Shown here: in pieces, positions 11,657-21,365 of the stretch | Layout of the letters: each line of letters begins with the position of its first letter | Position numbering within the stretch: the first letter of the stretch is position 1 | From: Phialocephala subalpina | Lineage: Eukaryota; Ascomycota; Leotiomycetes; Helotiales; Mollisiaceae | Direction of reading: 5' to 3' | Length of the DNA stretch: 64,000 nt | NCBI GenBank assembly: GCA_900073065.1 | Contig: FJOG01000009.1 | Location: forward strand, 1,504,267-1,568,266 | The notes under the pieces: generated by a model | What the model was told of the DNA's origin: nothing | What the model saw: only the letters and a program-made list of their open reading frames with translations | The model's database searches: none | Position numbers and translations under genes: made by a program

Positions 11657-12754
11657 TCATACCACCAAATTCAAAACCCTCACAGCATTCCCTCCAAGTG
11701 CAGCCAAAGACTCCTCCGTCCCACTCCCCAAACTCCCAAAGATTGCCTCATAATTCGTCTCCACACTCGCCCACGTCTCATTTTCTCCCTCCAATGGCGG
11801 AAAGAAAGGATGATCTGTCCCAAACATAATCCTATCCTTCCCACTCGCTTGGATCGCAGCATTCAATCCCACTTCGCTGTACACCACTGCATCCAGATAG
11901 ATGTTCTTCTTCAAAATCTCCCACACCGTTTTCCTCCCCTTTCCAAGCTTTCCTTCGGCTTTCAAATGAGCATCATGCTCAATGCAGCTTTCTATCCTCC
12001 CAGCCAAGAACGGTAACGTGCCTCCCGAATGCGCCAAAATCATCTCTAGCTCAGGTACTTTCTCGAAAACTCCTGCCAAAATCATCCTCGTGATAGCTAT
12101 GGTAGTCTCCATAGGGAAGCCCAAAGCAAGTGGAAGGACGTGTCCGTAATCGTTCGCTCTTTCTCCCCATACCGAGCTCGGGAGCCCATAGTGTGGATGG
12201 AGGAAGATTGGTAACTTGGCATCTTGTAACGCTCGGAAGATGGGGAGGAGATCTGGATCATCGAGTCCCTTCCCCAATCCTGTTGTTCCGAGGATGATGC
12301 CGCGCATGTGTTTTAGGGATTTTAATCGAGAGATTTCTTTCTCGATGACATTTTTTCCTCCACTCAATGGCAGTGTTGCAAATGCAAATAACCGTCCTGG
12401 ATATTTCCCACACTCCTCATTAACCTCATCATTAATCCCCCTCGCAGCTTCCGCCGCATCCGCCGCAGGAACCCAATCCAGCCAAGGGTTCGCCAAGGAT
12501 ATGACAGAGATATCAATCGAGTGTCTATCCATAAACTCAACCTTCTTGGAGATATCGTAGTACTCAGCTCCAACAGGTCGTCCACGTGAGGTACTCTCCG
12601 TATCTTCCGCCGGGAGGATGACGAGGCGGAGAGCGGAAGAAGGTGGGAAGGAGCGGATGTATGGGATCTTGTCTCGGGACTTGAGGAGCTCGATGTAGGA
12701 GGGTGGGTAGACGTGTGTATGGATATCCACTACTGGGGATTTCGTTGCTGCCAT
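11657..12754 (-). CDS. Amidohydrolase 2 family protein (ACMSD-like), 365 aa
   Basis: Single-exon gene, ATG at 12754. TIM-barrel metal-dependent hydrolase of the amidohydrolase-2 family, which includes 2-amino-3-carboxymuconate-6-semialdehyde decarboxylase and fungal 6-methylsalicylate/o-pyrocatechuate-type decarboxylases. Visible metal and catalytic motifs: H-x-H near the N-terminus (VDIHTHVYPP, His12 and His14), FLHPHYG in the middle, AHSGG, and the late Asp in GTDHPFFPP. Length fits the family (about 330-370 aa). The likely reaction is a non-oxidative decarboxylation or C-C/C-N hydrolysis of a small aromatic acid; the substrate cannot be told. It is head-to-head with a 2-oxoglutarate oxygenase gene, 410 bp between the two ATGs, so a shared promoter and pathway are plausible. 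Confidence 0.85.
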   Translation of the reverse strand: MAATKSPVVDIHTHVYPPSYIELLKSRDKIPYIRSFPPSSALRLVILPAEDTESTSRGRPVGAEYYDISKKVEFMDRHSIDISVISLANPWLDWVPAADAAEAARGINDEVNEECGKYPGRLFAFATLPLSGGKNVIEKEISRLKSLKHMRGIILGTTGLGKGLDDPDLLPIFRALQDAKLPIFLHPHYGLPSSVWGERANDYGHVLPLALGFPMETTIAITRMILAGVFEKVPELEMILAHSGGTLPFLAGRIESCIEHDAHLKAEGKLGKGRKTVWEILKKNIYLDAVVYSEVGLNAAIQASGKDRIMFGTDHPFFPPLEGENETWASVETNYEAIFGSLGSGTEESLAALGGNAVRVLNLVV

Positions 12755-13164
12755 TTTCTCCTTCCTTGTCGAATTTCCCGTTCTCAAACCTGATTTTTGT
12801 TTGGGGAGGAGAAGGTTTTAAAGCAAGTACCGGTAAGGTTTGCAGGAGCGAGGCTTGTTCTGTTGACGAGACGATATTGGTGGTTGTTTTACCCCGCGGC
12901 GCGAGAATTTCTTATCGGACCCCGCCATTGGACCTTATCTATGCCAAGACCAGGTACCAAGCGTCCTTCCTCATTCAATAACGACATGCTTGACTCGAGG
13001 CTGGCCTTTTCCGGGAAGCGGCCTGTTCCGCAGGAAGTATCGTCCGATTTGAGTTCAAGGAGAATATATCAAGTTGTCGTACCCATTCCTCACTCTTGTG
13101 AACGCCTCCAGATTCAACTCCAGATTTGAGCTTGGACATTACCCCACTTCTGTAAGCATTCAAG

Positions 13165-14236
13165 ATGGCACCACAAACCAGCGCTGTCAACAGCGACAAC
13201 CTATTCATCCCCGTATGTCCCATCTCTTCTCCTCTATTCAAAAGATGAAGAATGTGACCTTTCCTAGCTAGTAGACTTCTCCCACTTCCTCAACGGAACC
13301 CCAGCTCAACGCCAATCCACCGCCCAGTCCATCCTCCACGGTTTCCAAACCGCAGGATTCATATACCTCACACATATCCCAATCTCCTCCTGCACCATCC
13401 AAAAAACATTCACGACATCCGCGAAATTCTTCAACAGACCACAAGAGCAAAAAGATGCATTGGGGTGGACGACTCCTGAAGCGAATAGAGGATATGTGGC
13501 GCATGGGAGAGAGAAAGTTAGTGTATTGAAGAATAAGGAGGATGTTGAGAAAGCGAAAGCTGCGGCGCCGGATTTGAAGGAGAGTATTGAGATTGGGAGA
13601 GAGGGAGCGAAGGGATTGCCGAATAATTGGCCGAGTGGAGATGATGAGGCGGTGGAGTTTAAAAAGGTGATGCTGGATTTCCATGATCAGTGTAAGGAGC
13701 TGCATGTTGAGGTTATGAGGGCGATTGCTGTTGGGATGGAGCTGTCGGAGTCATACTTCGACAATTTCACTGATGTGGGGGACAATACGCTTCGATTGCT
13801 GCATTATCCCGAAGTCAAGAAGGATGTGTTTAAGAACAACAACCTACAAGTTCGCGCAGGAGAACACACAGACTACGGCTCCATCACTCTCCTCTTCCAA
13901 GACATGCGCGGAGGTCTCCAAGTCAAATCTCCCAACGGAAACTTCATCGACGCAACACCGATCGAAGGTTCAGTGGTAGTTAATGCAGGCGATCTGTTGG
14001 CGAGGTGGAGTAATGATACAATCAAGAGTACGCTGCATAGAGTGGTGGAACCGCCTGCGCCGGAGGAGGGGGATGTACATCCTGCTAGATATTCGATTGC
14101 GTACTTCTGCAATCCGAACTTTGAGTCAAAGATTGAGGCTATTGAAGGGACGTATGGGGGAGAGAAGGGGGCGAGGAAGTATGAGGATATTTTGAGTGGG
14201 GAGTATTTGGTGCAGAGGTTGGCGGCTACTTATTAG
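13165..14236 (+). CDS. 2-oxoglutarate/Fe(II) oxygenase, 338 aa
   Basis: Two exons: 13165-13212 and 13268-14236, with a 55-nt GT-AG intron; frames join in phase 0 to read LFIPLVDFSHFLNG. This is the isopenicillin N synthase-like layout: an N-terminal DIOX_N region (residues 17-140) and a C-terminal Fe(II)-2OG domain. Visible active-site residues: H-x-D in GEHTDYGSITLL, distal His in STLHRV, and the 2-oxoglutarate-binding R-x-S in RYSIAYF. Such enzymes hydroxylate or desaturate small molecules in secondary metabolism or catabolism. Divergently transcribed from the amidohydrolase at 11657. Substrate unknown. Confidence 0.88.
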
Positions 14237-14450
14237 GTAGTGGATATTTGATGCGTTCATGGGTGATGACTTTGGGAGGGTGATTTGCAGGCGTTGAAAG
14301 AAGTTCTTGCCAACGAACGATGTACTCATGCAATCCGTTTTTGGTGTAGATGAACTGTTGTTCGTGTTCAGTCCTTATGGTGGTTAGAGATCGGTGTGAC
14401 CGGAGTCGCGTACTGTATTAATACATATTAACCTCGCCCCTTCCACTGTG

Positions 14451-15766
14451 TTATGATTCCTCCTTCCCGACTTTACTGAATGACTCAAAAGCCCCCATAT
14501 CATCACCCTCCCTCAACGTCGTCGTCGTATACACACCCAACCCCTTCCACCTACCCCCCTTCCACTCTTCCCCAAAACTAATTCCCAAAACCTCCTTAAA
14601 GCACTTCACCGCCGCCGTCCTCGTCACAATACTTCCATCATTCGTATAATAAGCCAGTCCCTCAAGATCAAAGATAAGTTCCTCCAACTCCGGACAGGCT
14701 TCCCCCAACCTATCCCAAAAATAAACTCCTTTCACCGAACTCCGATGAAAATCCACGTACTCGAATCGCTGCATTTTGATCGCTAGTTTCTTGACTGGCG
14801 TTAGGAATAAGGGATAGAACTGCAAGGCGTAACTTAATGGGTTGTTGCCATATTCGCGGGTATGTTTCATTTCTTTTAAGAAGATGGTGTCGGAGGTGTA
14901 ATTTGCTAGTGCTTCGAAGCCGGTTCGTTGTCCGTACTGGAGGCCGAGGTCAATGAGGACATTGAAGACCCTTCTAAGTTCCTTTCGCGAAGCATGGCAG
15001 GTGTGTAATAAAGCGGGGACTTCACCACTTTTGGGAGATAGGGTTACGATTCGGGGGTCGATGTCTGCGATGGCGTGGTTCCAGACTTTGATTTGAAGTT
15101 CGAGGGGGAGCTTCTTGAAGAGTGTGAAAACACGAGTATCCGAAACTGTGAATGAGAGGGCAGGTCGAGTTTTTCTTCTTGTGGGTTTGAGGACGAAGGA
15201 TGACGTGCCGAATGGTTGCAGCTGTCGATGGAACGATGTTGGCAGGTCTTGTGACATGGAGGTGAAATCGAATGGATTTAATTGTTCCGAGTTAGAAGGG
15301 TCTTTGATATCATTCTCGTATTTGGTGTTGATGGTGACCGTAAAAGGCTTGAGGGACCCCTTGGGTAATCTCTTGATCGCAAGTTCGAATGGACCTGGTT
15401 CGTCGGCAGGTGGTACCGGGTTTGTTGGACCTGATGATTCCCAGGGCTTTGAACCCACTGGTAATGTCAGACGCTCCGACATCGCTGTATATGTCAGTCT
15501 CACGCATATAAAGTCTTACGACTTTAGAATAATTTACCTGTTGTGTAGAGCTCGATTTCTGAGTACGTGGCGCAGTCGGTTGGACGCAGCCGGACAAGTA
15601 CTCGTGCGCTTGAACTCATTGCGTAATTGCGCAGAAGTTTGCGTCGTGAATTTTGTTTGTAAATGAGTCGAGAGATAGGCTTTGGAGACCGGAGCTTCTC
15701 ATCATCGTCTGTTTGTGCCGTGACAGTGAATGGCTGGAGGCGTTTGGAAGTCACGATGGTCGCCAT
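14451..15766 (-). CDS. 2EXR domain protein, 420 aa
   Basis: Two exons: 15766-15538 and 15484-14451. The 53-nt intron (GTAAAT...ACAG) joins in frame. The 2EXR motif lies in the middle (FTLFKKLPLELQIKVWNHAI) followed by ALLHTCHASRKELRR. The spliced N-terminus shows a repeated motif: KRLQPFTVT in exon 1 and LKPFTVT in exon 2, supporting the two-exon model over a start at the internal ATG (15482). Function unknown, as for other 2EXR proteins. The 14451 stop is about 210 bp from the oxygenase stop on the other strand (convergent). Confidence 0.78.
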
Positions 15767-16119
15767 TGTCGCCAAATCCAGTCTAGACACGTGTTCTCGG
15801 ACTCGCCCTTTTCGAAGACTGGTACACTAGACGGCACTTGTTAGTTCCGGCAATTGTAGGAGTCATTAAAGGGAGCATTTGTAGTATTATGGACGGCGTC
15901 TGGGTTCTGGATTTATGTGAAGGGTTTTTGCCAATTCATTAATGCTAAAATGCGAGAGAATAAGATTTGACGGAGGACAGATCATGTCATGGAGAATTGT
16001 AAAGCTTTGTATAAATTTCCTTCTTCATGGTTAAGTAGATTGCGCTCTTGATGATAAAGCGAATTTGAGACATATAGAGCAAATGGCCAAGCTCTGCATA
16101 CCCTTCTAACATACAACCA

Positions 16120-17810
16120 TTACTTCAAGCAAACAAGATCCCATCCGATCAAGCCCCATACCATTTCTATCAGCCAATCCTTCCCATACTTCTCCATATC
16201 GGCCACATCACTAACAATTGACATCTCTGGTGGCGGAGTCGGCAACCTAAGGCCGTCGAGATCTGCACCACCCACAGCACTCTTCATCAATGTACTCTGT
16301 AAAAGCTCTTTTGCTTTCGATAACAGGTTGCCGAAGAAATCTGGAGAATTCGGATTGCTTGTGCGCAAATTCGAGTTGAGAGGCGTTTTCCCAGCTGCAA
16401 GCATTTGAGTGATCAGGCCACTTCTAGTTCCAGTACCTGTCGTGGCGTGGAGAACTTCGACTATATACCTAGCTTCAGGTCTGGTAAACCCTCGAACCAC
16501 GGGGCCTCCATCTCTTGTAATATTTCCTGGAAGATTAGATGTTGCAACGTGCTCGCCAAAGACAGCTTCTGATACCAAGCGACCCGTGTGCTCAAGTATC
16601 GAAGAAAGTAAGCCTTCCAGTATCTCGCTGTGTGCGGGTTGGTGGACTTTCCACTGTGCATTGTGGGCGATTCCAGCGAGTGCTTTGGTCAAGTATTTGT
16701 TGACAAGGAATTCCCCTTCGTCGATTCTCTGTCGTTTGTGTGATTTGTGTCGAGTGCTGTGGCCTTCATGAATCGCTTGGTGGGCACCTTGGTCGTCGTT
16801 AACGGTCTGCAGAAGGTTGAGACCTTGCTTGAATATCATGACCATCCGATAGACTATCTCCGCCTTATTCGCTCGGCCAGGTATAGTTCGGCACAGATCA
16901 TCAATCGCCGTCAAGCAGGCGAGGAAGGCAAGGGCGCTCTGGTTCATGACTTGCTGGAAAGCGAATGCAACCTTGGCATTTTCATCCTTATCTTTGAGTA
17001 ATCTCAGAGGTAGGCAACATTCTGGAAGGGCGCTTTTGAGGAGGGCCAGGACCTGTAGTGTTTGTGCTGCAAGGGCGTTGATCTTGTCGAGGTTTCCGGA
17101 GTCTAAGGTGGTGGTTTCTAGAGCAGTGCGCTGTCTGCCGATCCTCAATGCTGCTTGCAGTCAGACTAGTCTCACGTTCATTGAAGTGCATCTGCACATA
17201 CCATAACTGTTCAATCGGAGGAAATCATCATTGGCAAGAGACATCTCCAAATCCTTCAGCGGCGGACTCAAGCTGCTGTAAATTTCGGCCATGTCGTCCT
17301 CGCTAAGTCCTGCCGCATCGCCATCGTCTTCTCCATGTACTCTCTTCCTTGATAGCCGCCGTGCTTCTTCCAAGCAATGCACCTTATCTTCGAGCGCTTT
17401 CTTCTCTAGATGAAGTTTGGAGTACTGATCCTTCCAAAATTCGGCCGTGTCGACGTATCGCATATCATCTCGAGGAACGGGTTGACCGAGCTTGACGTGT
17501 TTACGCAGCTGTTGAAAGTACTCTGCAGGAAGTTCAGACAGAGGGAGCATCCAACGGAAGAGAAAACCATACCTTTCGTTGACAGCCCTTCTGGTTTCGA
17601 CTTCGAAATGGAGAGAGCAATCGCTAATTGGCTCTGAGAGAAGTGTCCTGTGATTTCTGCAGGGAGAGATGCAGATACAGGCTGTTTCGAAGCATGGCTA
17701 GCAGTGGCAGCGCTAGGTCTGGTAGCAGGACGTTGTGGCTGTTTGGCCACCTCCTTCCCCTTTGATGTCATTGGTAGCTTTACAATCAATGATGGTTGTC
17801 GGCCTGGCAT
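16120..17810 (-). CDS. Unrecognised protein, 530 aa
   Basis: Three exons: 17810-17573, 17522-17202 and 17153-16120; introns of 50 and 48 nt, all frames closing. The second acceptor is an AAG/CAG tandem (17154 or 17151), so one Ala may be optional. Residues 1-80 are Lys/Pro/Ser/Ala-rich and probably disordered. Residues about 100-135 form a charged, coiled-coil-like stretch (FWKDQYSKLHLEKKALEDKV) followed by a basic RRLSRKR patch that could be a nuclear signal. The remaining about 350 residues look helical and folded. I do not recognise a family. Good splice sites and uninterrupted frames indicate a real gene; the architecture suggests a nuclear or scaffold role, but that is inference. Confidence 0.75.
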
Positions 17811-18578
17811 GATGATAAGAGATGCAACTGTATTATAGAATCAGTCGAAGGGACTGGCGAAGCATTAATTAGAGGGCGATGAATAGAATTTGATGCGACG
17901 AAAATACAATTCTAGATTGGGAAGGGACGGATAGGCGAGCCTGCCAAATTCGTATCTCACACCTTTCGATCTTTCGCAATCCGTCCCTCTCTTTTTCTAT
18001 TGCTCAAACTCCTCTCAAACAAATCGCAAAATTGGAGAAGGATATCATTGCTGATCTAACATGAAGTCGGTACAGCAACTAGCTTTATTTTCCCGCTGGC
18101 CTTGATTCCTGAGAGTAGGATAGACATGAAGAACTTATGACCATAGGGAAAGGGTTTACCACCACTCTCACAAACCTATTCTAGTACACTGGCCAAGCCA
18201 ATCCAAATAACGAGATTAGTTGCATCGGGTGTTTTGATCCTCAGGAGGACAATGTCTCCTTCTCTGCTTGATAGTGTTGCAGAACCTGTTGTCAAGAACC
18301 ACCAGCCTAGCATCACACTACTCCCTCAACCAGCACCAACCAAGTTGACTCTTCGAGGTCGAGGTAGTAGCATCGCAGCCATCATTATACGGATTTGTGA
18401 TAGATGCGGATTTGTCCCAGGCGGCCTCAAAGGTCCATGAAGGAGCACGAACGATGACTCAGCGAGGACGCTAAGCTATTTTAGTTTGCATGAATCAATC
18501 TCGAGAAACAATTTCGCGAACGAAGTTCTTCAACCTTCTCTGTTTACGTACCTTCGTAGACCTCCTGCAAACGTCAAG

Positions 18579-19496
18579 ATGTCTAACAACGACCTCTTGA
18601 AGTGGGTTACTAGCGAGATTGACTTTTACGAACTGCTAGGTATCACATTCGAGAACTGCTCGGAGTCAGAGCTTCGGCGCGCATACCGAAAAACAGCACT
18701 CAAATACCATCCCGATAAAGTGGGCAAAGACTTCGACCCTGACAAATATGAGCTCTTCCAGGCGGCGAATGATGTTCTCAGCGATCCGGAGCTGAAAGCC
18801 AAATATGATAACCATCGCCAGGCCAAGATCCACAGGCAACGGGCAAATGAGCTCTTCGAAGGCAAACGCCGACAGATGAAGGAGGATCTTGAGGCACGGG
18901 AAAGAGGTGGTGTATTTAATGGAGGCGTCAAACGACCAAGAGAAGAGGATACGCAGGCACAGGAGCTGAGGAAGCTGGCCGAGGAGGGGAGGAAGAGGAG
19001 GGCAGCGAGGCAATCTATGATGGCAGAAAGCGTTGCATCCTCATCACCAGCGCCCGCTCCACGGAAACCATCACCAGAAGAGCCACCAAAAGAAACTCAT
19101 GCTGAGATAGCCGAACTACAGGAAGAAGACGAGGTCGAGAGACTAGAGCGTTTAATACGAGAGAAGGAGGAAGCAAAGGCGAAGCGGAAAGCAGACAAGA
19201 AGGCGAGGAAGAGTGGTGTCTTTGTACCTGCTGACTCGCCGTCAGTACCAGGCCAAAGTGCGGAGGGAGGGCCAAACCTGGCAGATCGGGATACTTCTAC
19301 ACCCATCAAACGTCCTGACATCTTCAGAGGATTGAAAGCTGACGATAAGTCTTCAGCATCACCGAAGTTCTCTTTCTCTCCAGCCATACCAACACCGAAG
19401 AAGAACGACTTCGCCGCTACGATGGCTAGGTTGAAGGCTGCGGAGAAGCAGAGATTGGAGGACGAGATACGCCAGCAAGAGTCTAAGGCGGCTTGA
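18579..19496 (+). CDS. CWC23: J-domain splicing factor, Cwc23/Cwf23-like, 305 aa
   Basis: Single exon; ATG at 18579 in a CAAGATG context. The J domain occupies residues about 14-80 with YELLGI, the catalytic HPD in KYHPDKVG and DVLSDPELKAKYD. After it comes a long charged helix (RQKHR/KRRQMKEDLEARERGG) and a Glu/Lys-rich coiled-coil. This is the layout of Cwc23/DNAJC17, a J-protein of the spliceosome that works with Hsp70 and the disassembly factors. The weakly conserved RRM-like region of DNAJC17 is not evident. Nuclear location is expected. It is convergent with CAF17, 175 bp between stop codons. Confidence 0.8.
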   Translation: MSNNDLLKWVTSEIDFYELLGITFENCSESELRRAYRKTALKYHPDKVGKDFDPDKYELFQAANDVLSDPELKAKYDNHRQAKIHRQRANELFEGKRRQMKEDLEARERGGVFNGGVKRPREEDTQAQELRKLAEEGRKRRAARQSMMAESVASSSPAPAPRKPSPEEPPKETHAEIAELQEEDEVERLERLIREKEEAKAKRKADKKARKSGVFVPADSPSVPGQSAEGGPNLADRDTSTPIKRPDIFRGLKADDKSSASPKFSFSPAIPTPKKNDFAATMARLKAAEKQRLEDEIRQQESKAA

Positions 19497-19671
19497 GACA
19501 TGACAACGAATTCACGAATGATTGGCATCAGCATAGGCGTTGAGGATCAGATATACCAGGAGTTGATTTGCTATACCCCGTCTCTTGTTGTACAGAATAC
19601 AATGCACCATGTGTGCTATATGCAATATTTTACAGACCCAGCTTTTTGGAAGATGTGTGACATGCAGTACT

Positions 19672-21078
19672 CTACTGCTTCAGGTGCCAAGAAGGCACGA
19701 ATGCCTTCACCTTAACCATCTCAGGAGCCGACCCTTCAGTCTCCCACTCCACCTTAAACTCATCACCATCCTTATACCCTCCAGCAGCCCCTTGGACCTG
19801 AATATCAGTCATAGTCTCCAACCTACACAACCCCAACCCAATATTCCCCACGCCCGCCAGAAACTTGCCCACACTCCTCCCCCTCTTCTCAAGCCTGCCA
19901 ATACTAGTCTCCCTCGGAATCTTCTCGACACCATAGTCTTTCTCTGGCTCATATTCCAAACTCATCGGTTCCTGCTCTTCTTTCGCATATATCATAATGG
20001 GTAAAACTCTCTTCCTGACTACGCCTGTGTGATGCGTCCTAATCGTCAATTCTTGTCCCACGTAGCAGCCTTTCCTATAATCAATACCTCCCATGAAATC
20101 GATACAGCTCTCTTGCGGCAATGCATGCTCTCGCAGAAGCTCGTCCTGACCCTCTGGTACTCCCTTTAGATACCGTCTAATCTTATATCCCTCCTCTGGA
20201 CTCTCATCCATCTCCAATTCCGGCTTCTGATCCCCAGGTAATATCAACCGTCTCCCCATCCCGGGCGCCCTAGAATCCTCACATCCAACTTTTCCTCCCA
20301 ATCCACCTCCTCGACTCTTCCCATCAGGCAAAGAATGCGCTTTCCAACCCTCCCCCTCCCCCCAAACACTCCAAACACCCACCTCTTCCTGTGACAAAAC
20401 CCTAACATCAAACTTTGCCCTCAATTTATATTTCTTCACATGTCTCGCCAACTTCTCAACCTCGTTGGCATCAACTTCCACTAACCACCCTTCCCCCCCT
20501 ACTATTCCAGATCTGCGATCTTTGTAAATAAAAACATCATTCAACAATCGTCCCTGCGCATTCAAAAAAGCGGTATAGAAACCTGTTTCGAGTCGAGGGT
20601 TCGAGGTTGGGTTTAGGGGTGAGATGTTAGACGTTATAGCTCCCTGTAGAAAGTGCGTAGCATCCGGTCCGCTAAGAGAGAGTATCTGTCGAGAGGGGAG
20701 GAGGGAGAAGCCTTTGGCTGGCGGTTTTGGGGGGTTTTTGTTGTTGAGTATTTTCGAGCTTGGGAGCTTTGGGGAGGATTGTGGCGGGGAGTTCGGGAGA
20801 GGCAGGTTTTGCAGATATAAGGGGTGCCTGCGGCTTGCTGCAGGATCGTTCGTGGAAGCTTCATTGTAGGGGAGATGGCATGAATGCTCCTTGTTGTTAG
20901 AAATGTTTGGAGAGAGATGTTTTTCTGATGTCACCGAGGCGAAGCGGGATGTTCCGTGATGGGGAGCTTGACTTCTCAGCCTTGTGTGGGGTCGCAGGGA
21001 ATTGTCTGTAACTTTATTGGATGAACATGTGAATGTCATTGTTTGGCTTTGGAGTGGAGTCTGTACTGAGTTGGACAT
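19672..21078 (-). CDS. CAF17: Mitochondrial Fe-S assembly factor Iba57/Caf17 (leader frame-broken)
   Basis: Folate-binding GcvT-like protein needed for maturation of mitochondrial [4Fe-4S] enzymes. The family signature KGCYVGQELTIRTHHTG is present, as are LPSRQILSLSGPDATHFLQG and TAFLNAQGRLLNDVF. As written the frame is open from ATG 21078 (468 aa), but its first ~100 residues look random. A different frame from ATG 20864 reads like a mitochondrial presequence (MKLPRTILQQAAGTPYIC, then ARKYSTT) and runs into the true frame at a homopolymer tract (plus strand 20725-20739: T4, G6, T5). No GT exists between, so an intron is excluded. A one-base indel, real or a sequencing error, is the simplest explanation; the native start would then be 20864 and the protein about 395 aa. 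Confidence 0.85.
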   Translation of the reverse strand: MSNSVQTPLQSQTMTFTCSSNKVTDNSLRPHTRLRSQAPHHGTSRFASVTSEKHLSPNISNNKEHSCHLPYNEASTNDPAASRRHPLYLQNLPLPNSPPQSSPKLPSSKILNNKNPPKPPAKGFSLLPSRQILSLSGPDATHFLQGAITSNISPLNPTSNPRLETGFYTAFLNAQGRLLNDVFIYKDRRSGIVGGEGWLVEVDANEVEKLARHVKKYKLRAKFDVRVLSQEEVGVWSVWGEGEGWKAHSLPDGKSRGGGLGGKVGCEDSRAPGMGRRLILPGDQKPELEMDESPEEGYKIRRYLKGVPEGQDELLREHALPQESCIDFMGGIDYRKGCYVGQELTIRTHHTGVVRKRVLPIMIYAKEEQEPMSLEYEPEKDYGVEKIPRETSIGRLEKRGRSVGKFLAGVGNIGLGLCRLETMTDIQVQGAAGGYKDGDEFKVEWETEGSAPEMVKVKAFVPSWHLKQ

Positions 21079-21365
21079 TTGCACTCGTTTGAGACATTGT
21101 ATTTAGACCAAGATATTGCATTCACTTAGAAGATTGCATTTCACTGGGGACATTTAAAGTTGAGGACGACGCAAAAGTTCGCCAATCTTCATTCCAGTCC
21201 CAACTACCAGCCATCCCTCATAGCGAACCCGCAAGCCAAGGCACTTTGAATGCCCGATAGATTCTGCTCGTAATGCTCATACACGCTCAAATGCTATCAT
21301 GAAAAAATTTAGGAATAGCAAACTTCCAATCATATCCCATTATATAATTATGCCCCTTTCCTTCA

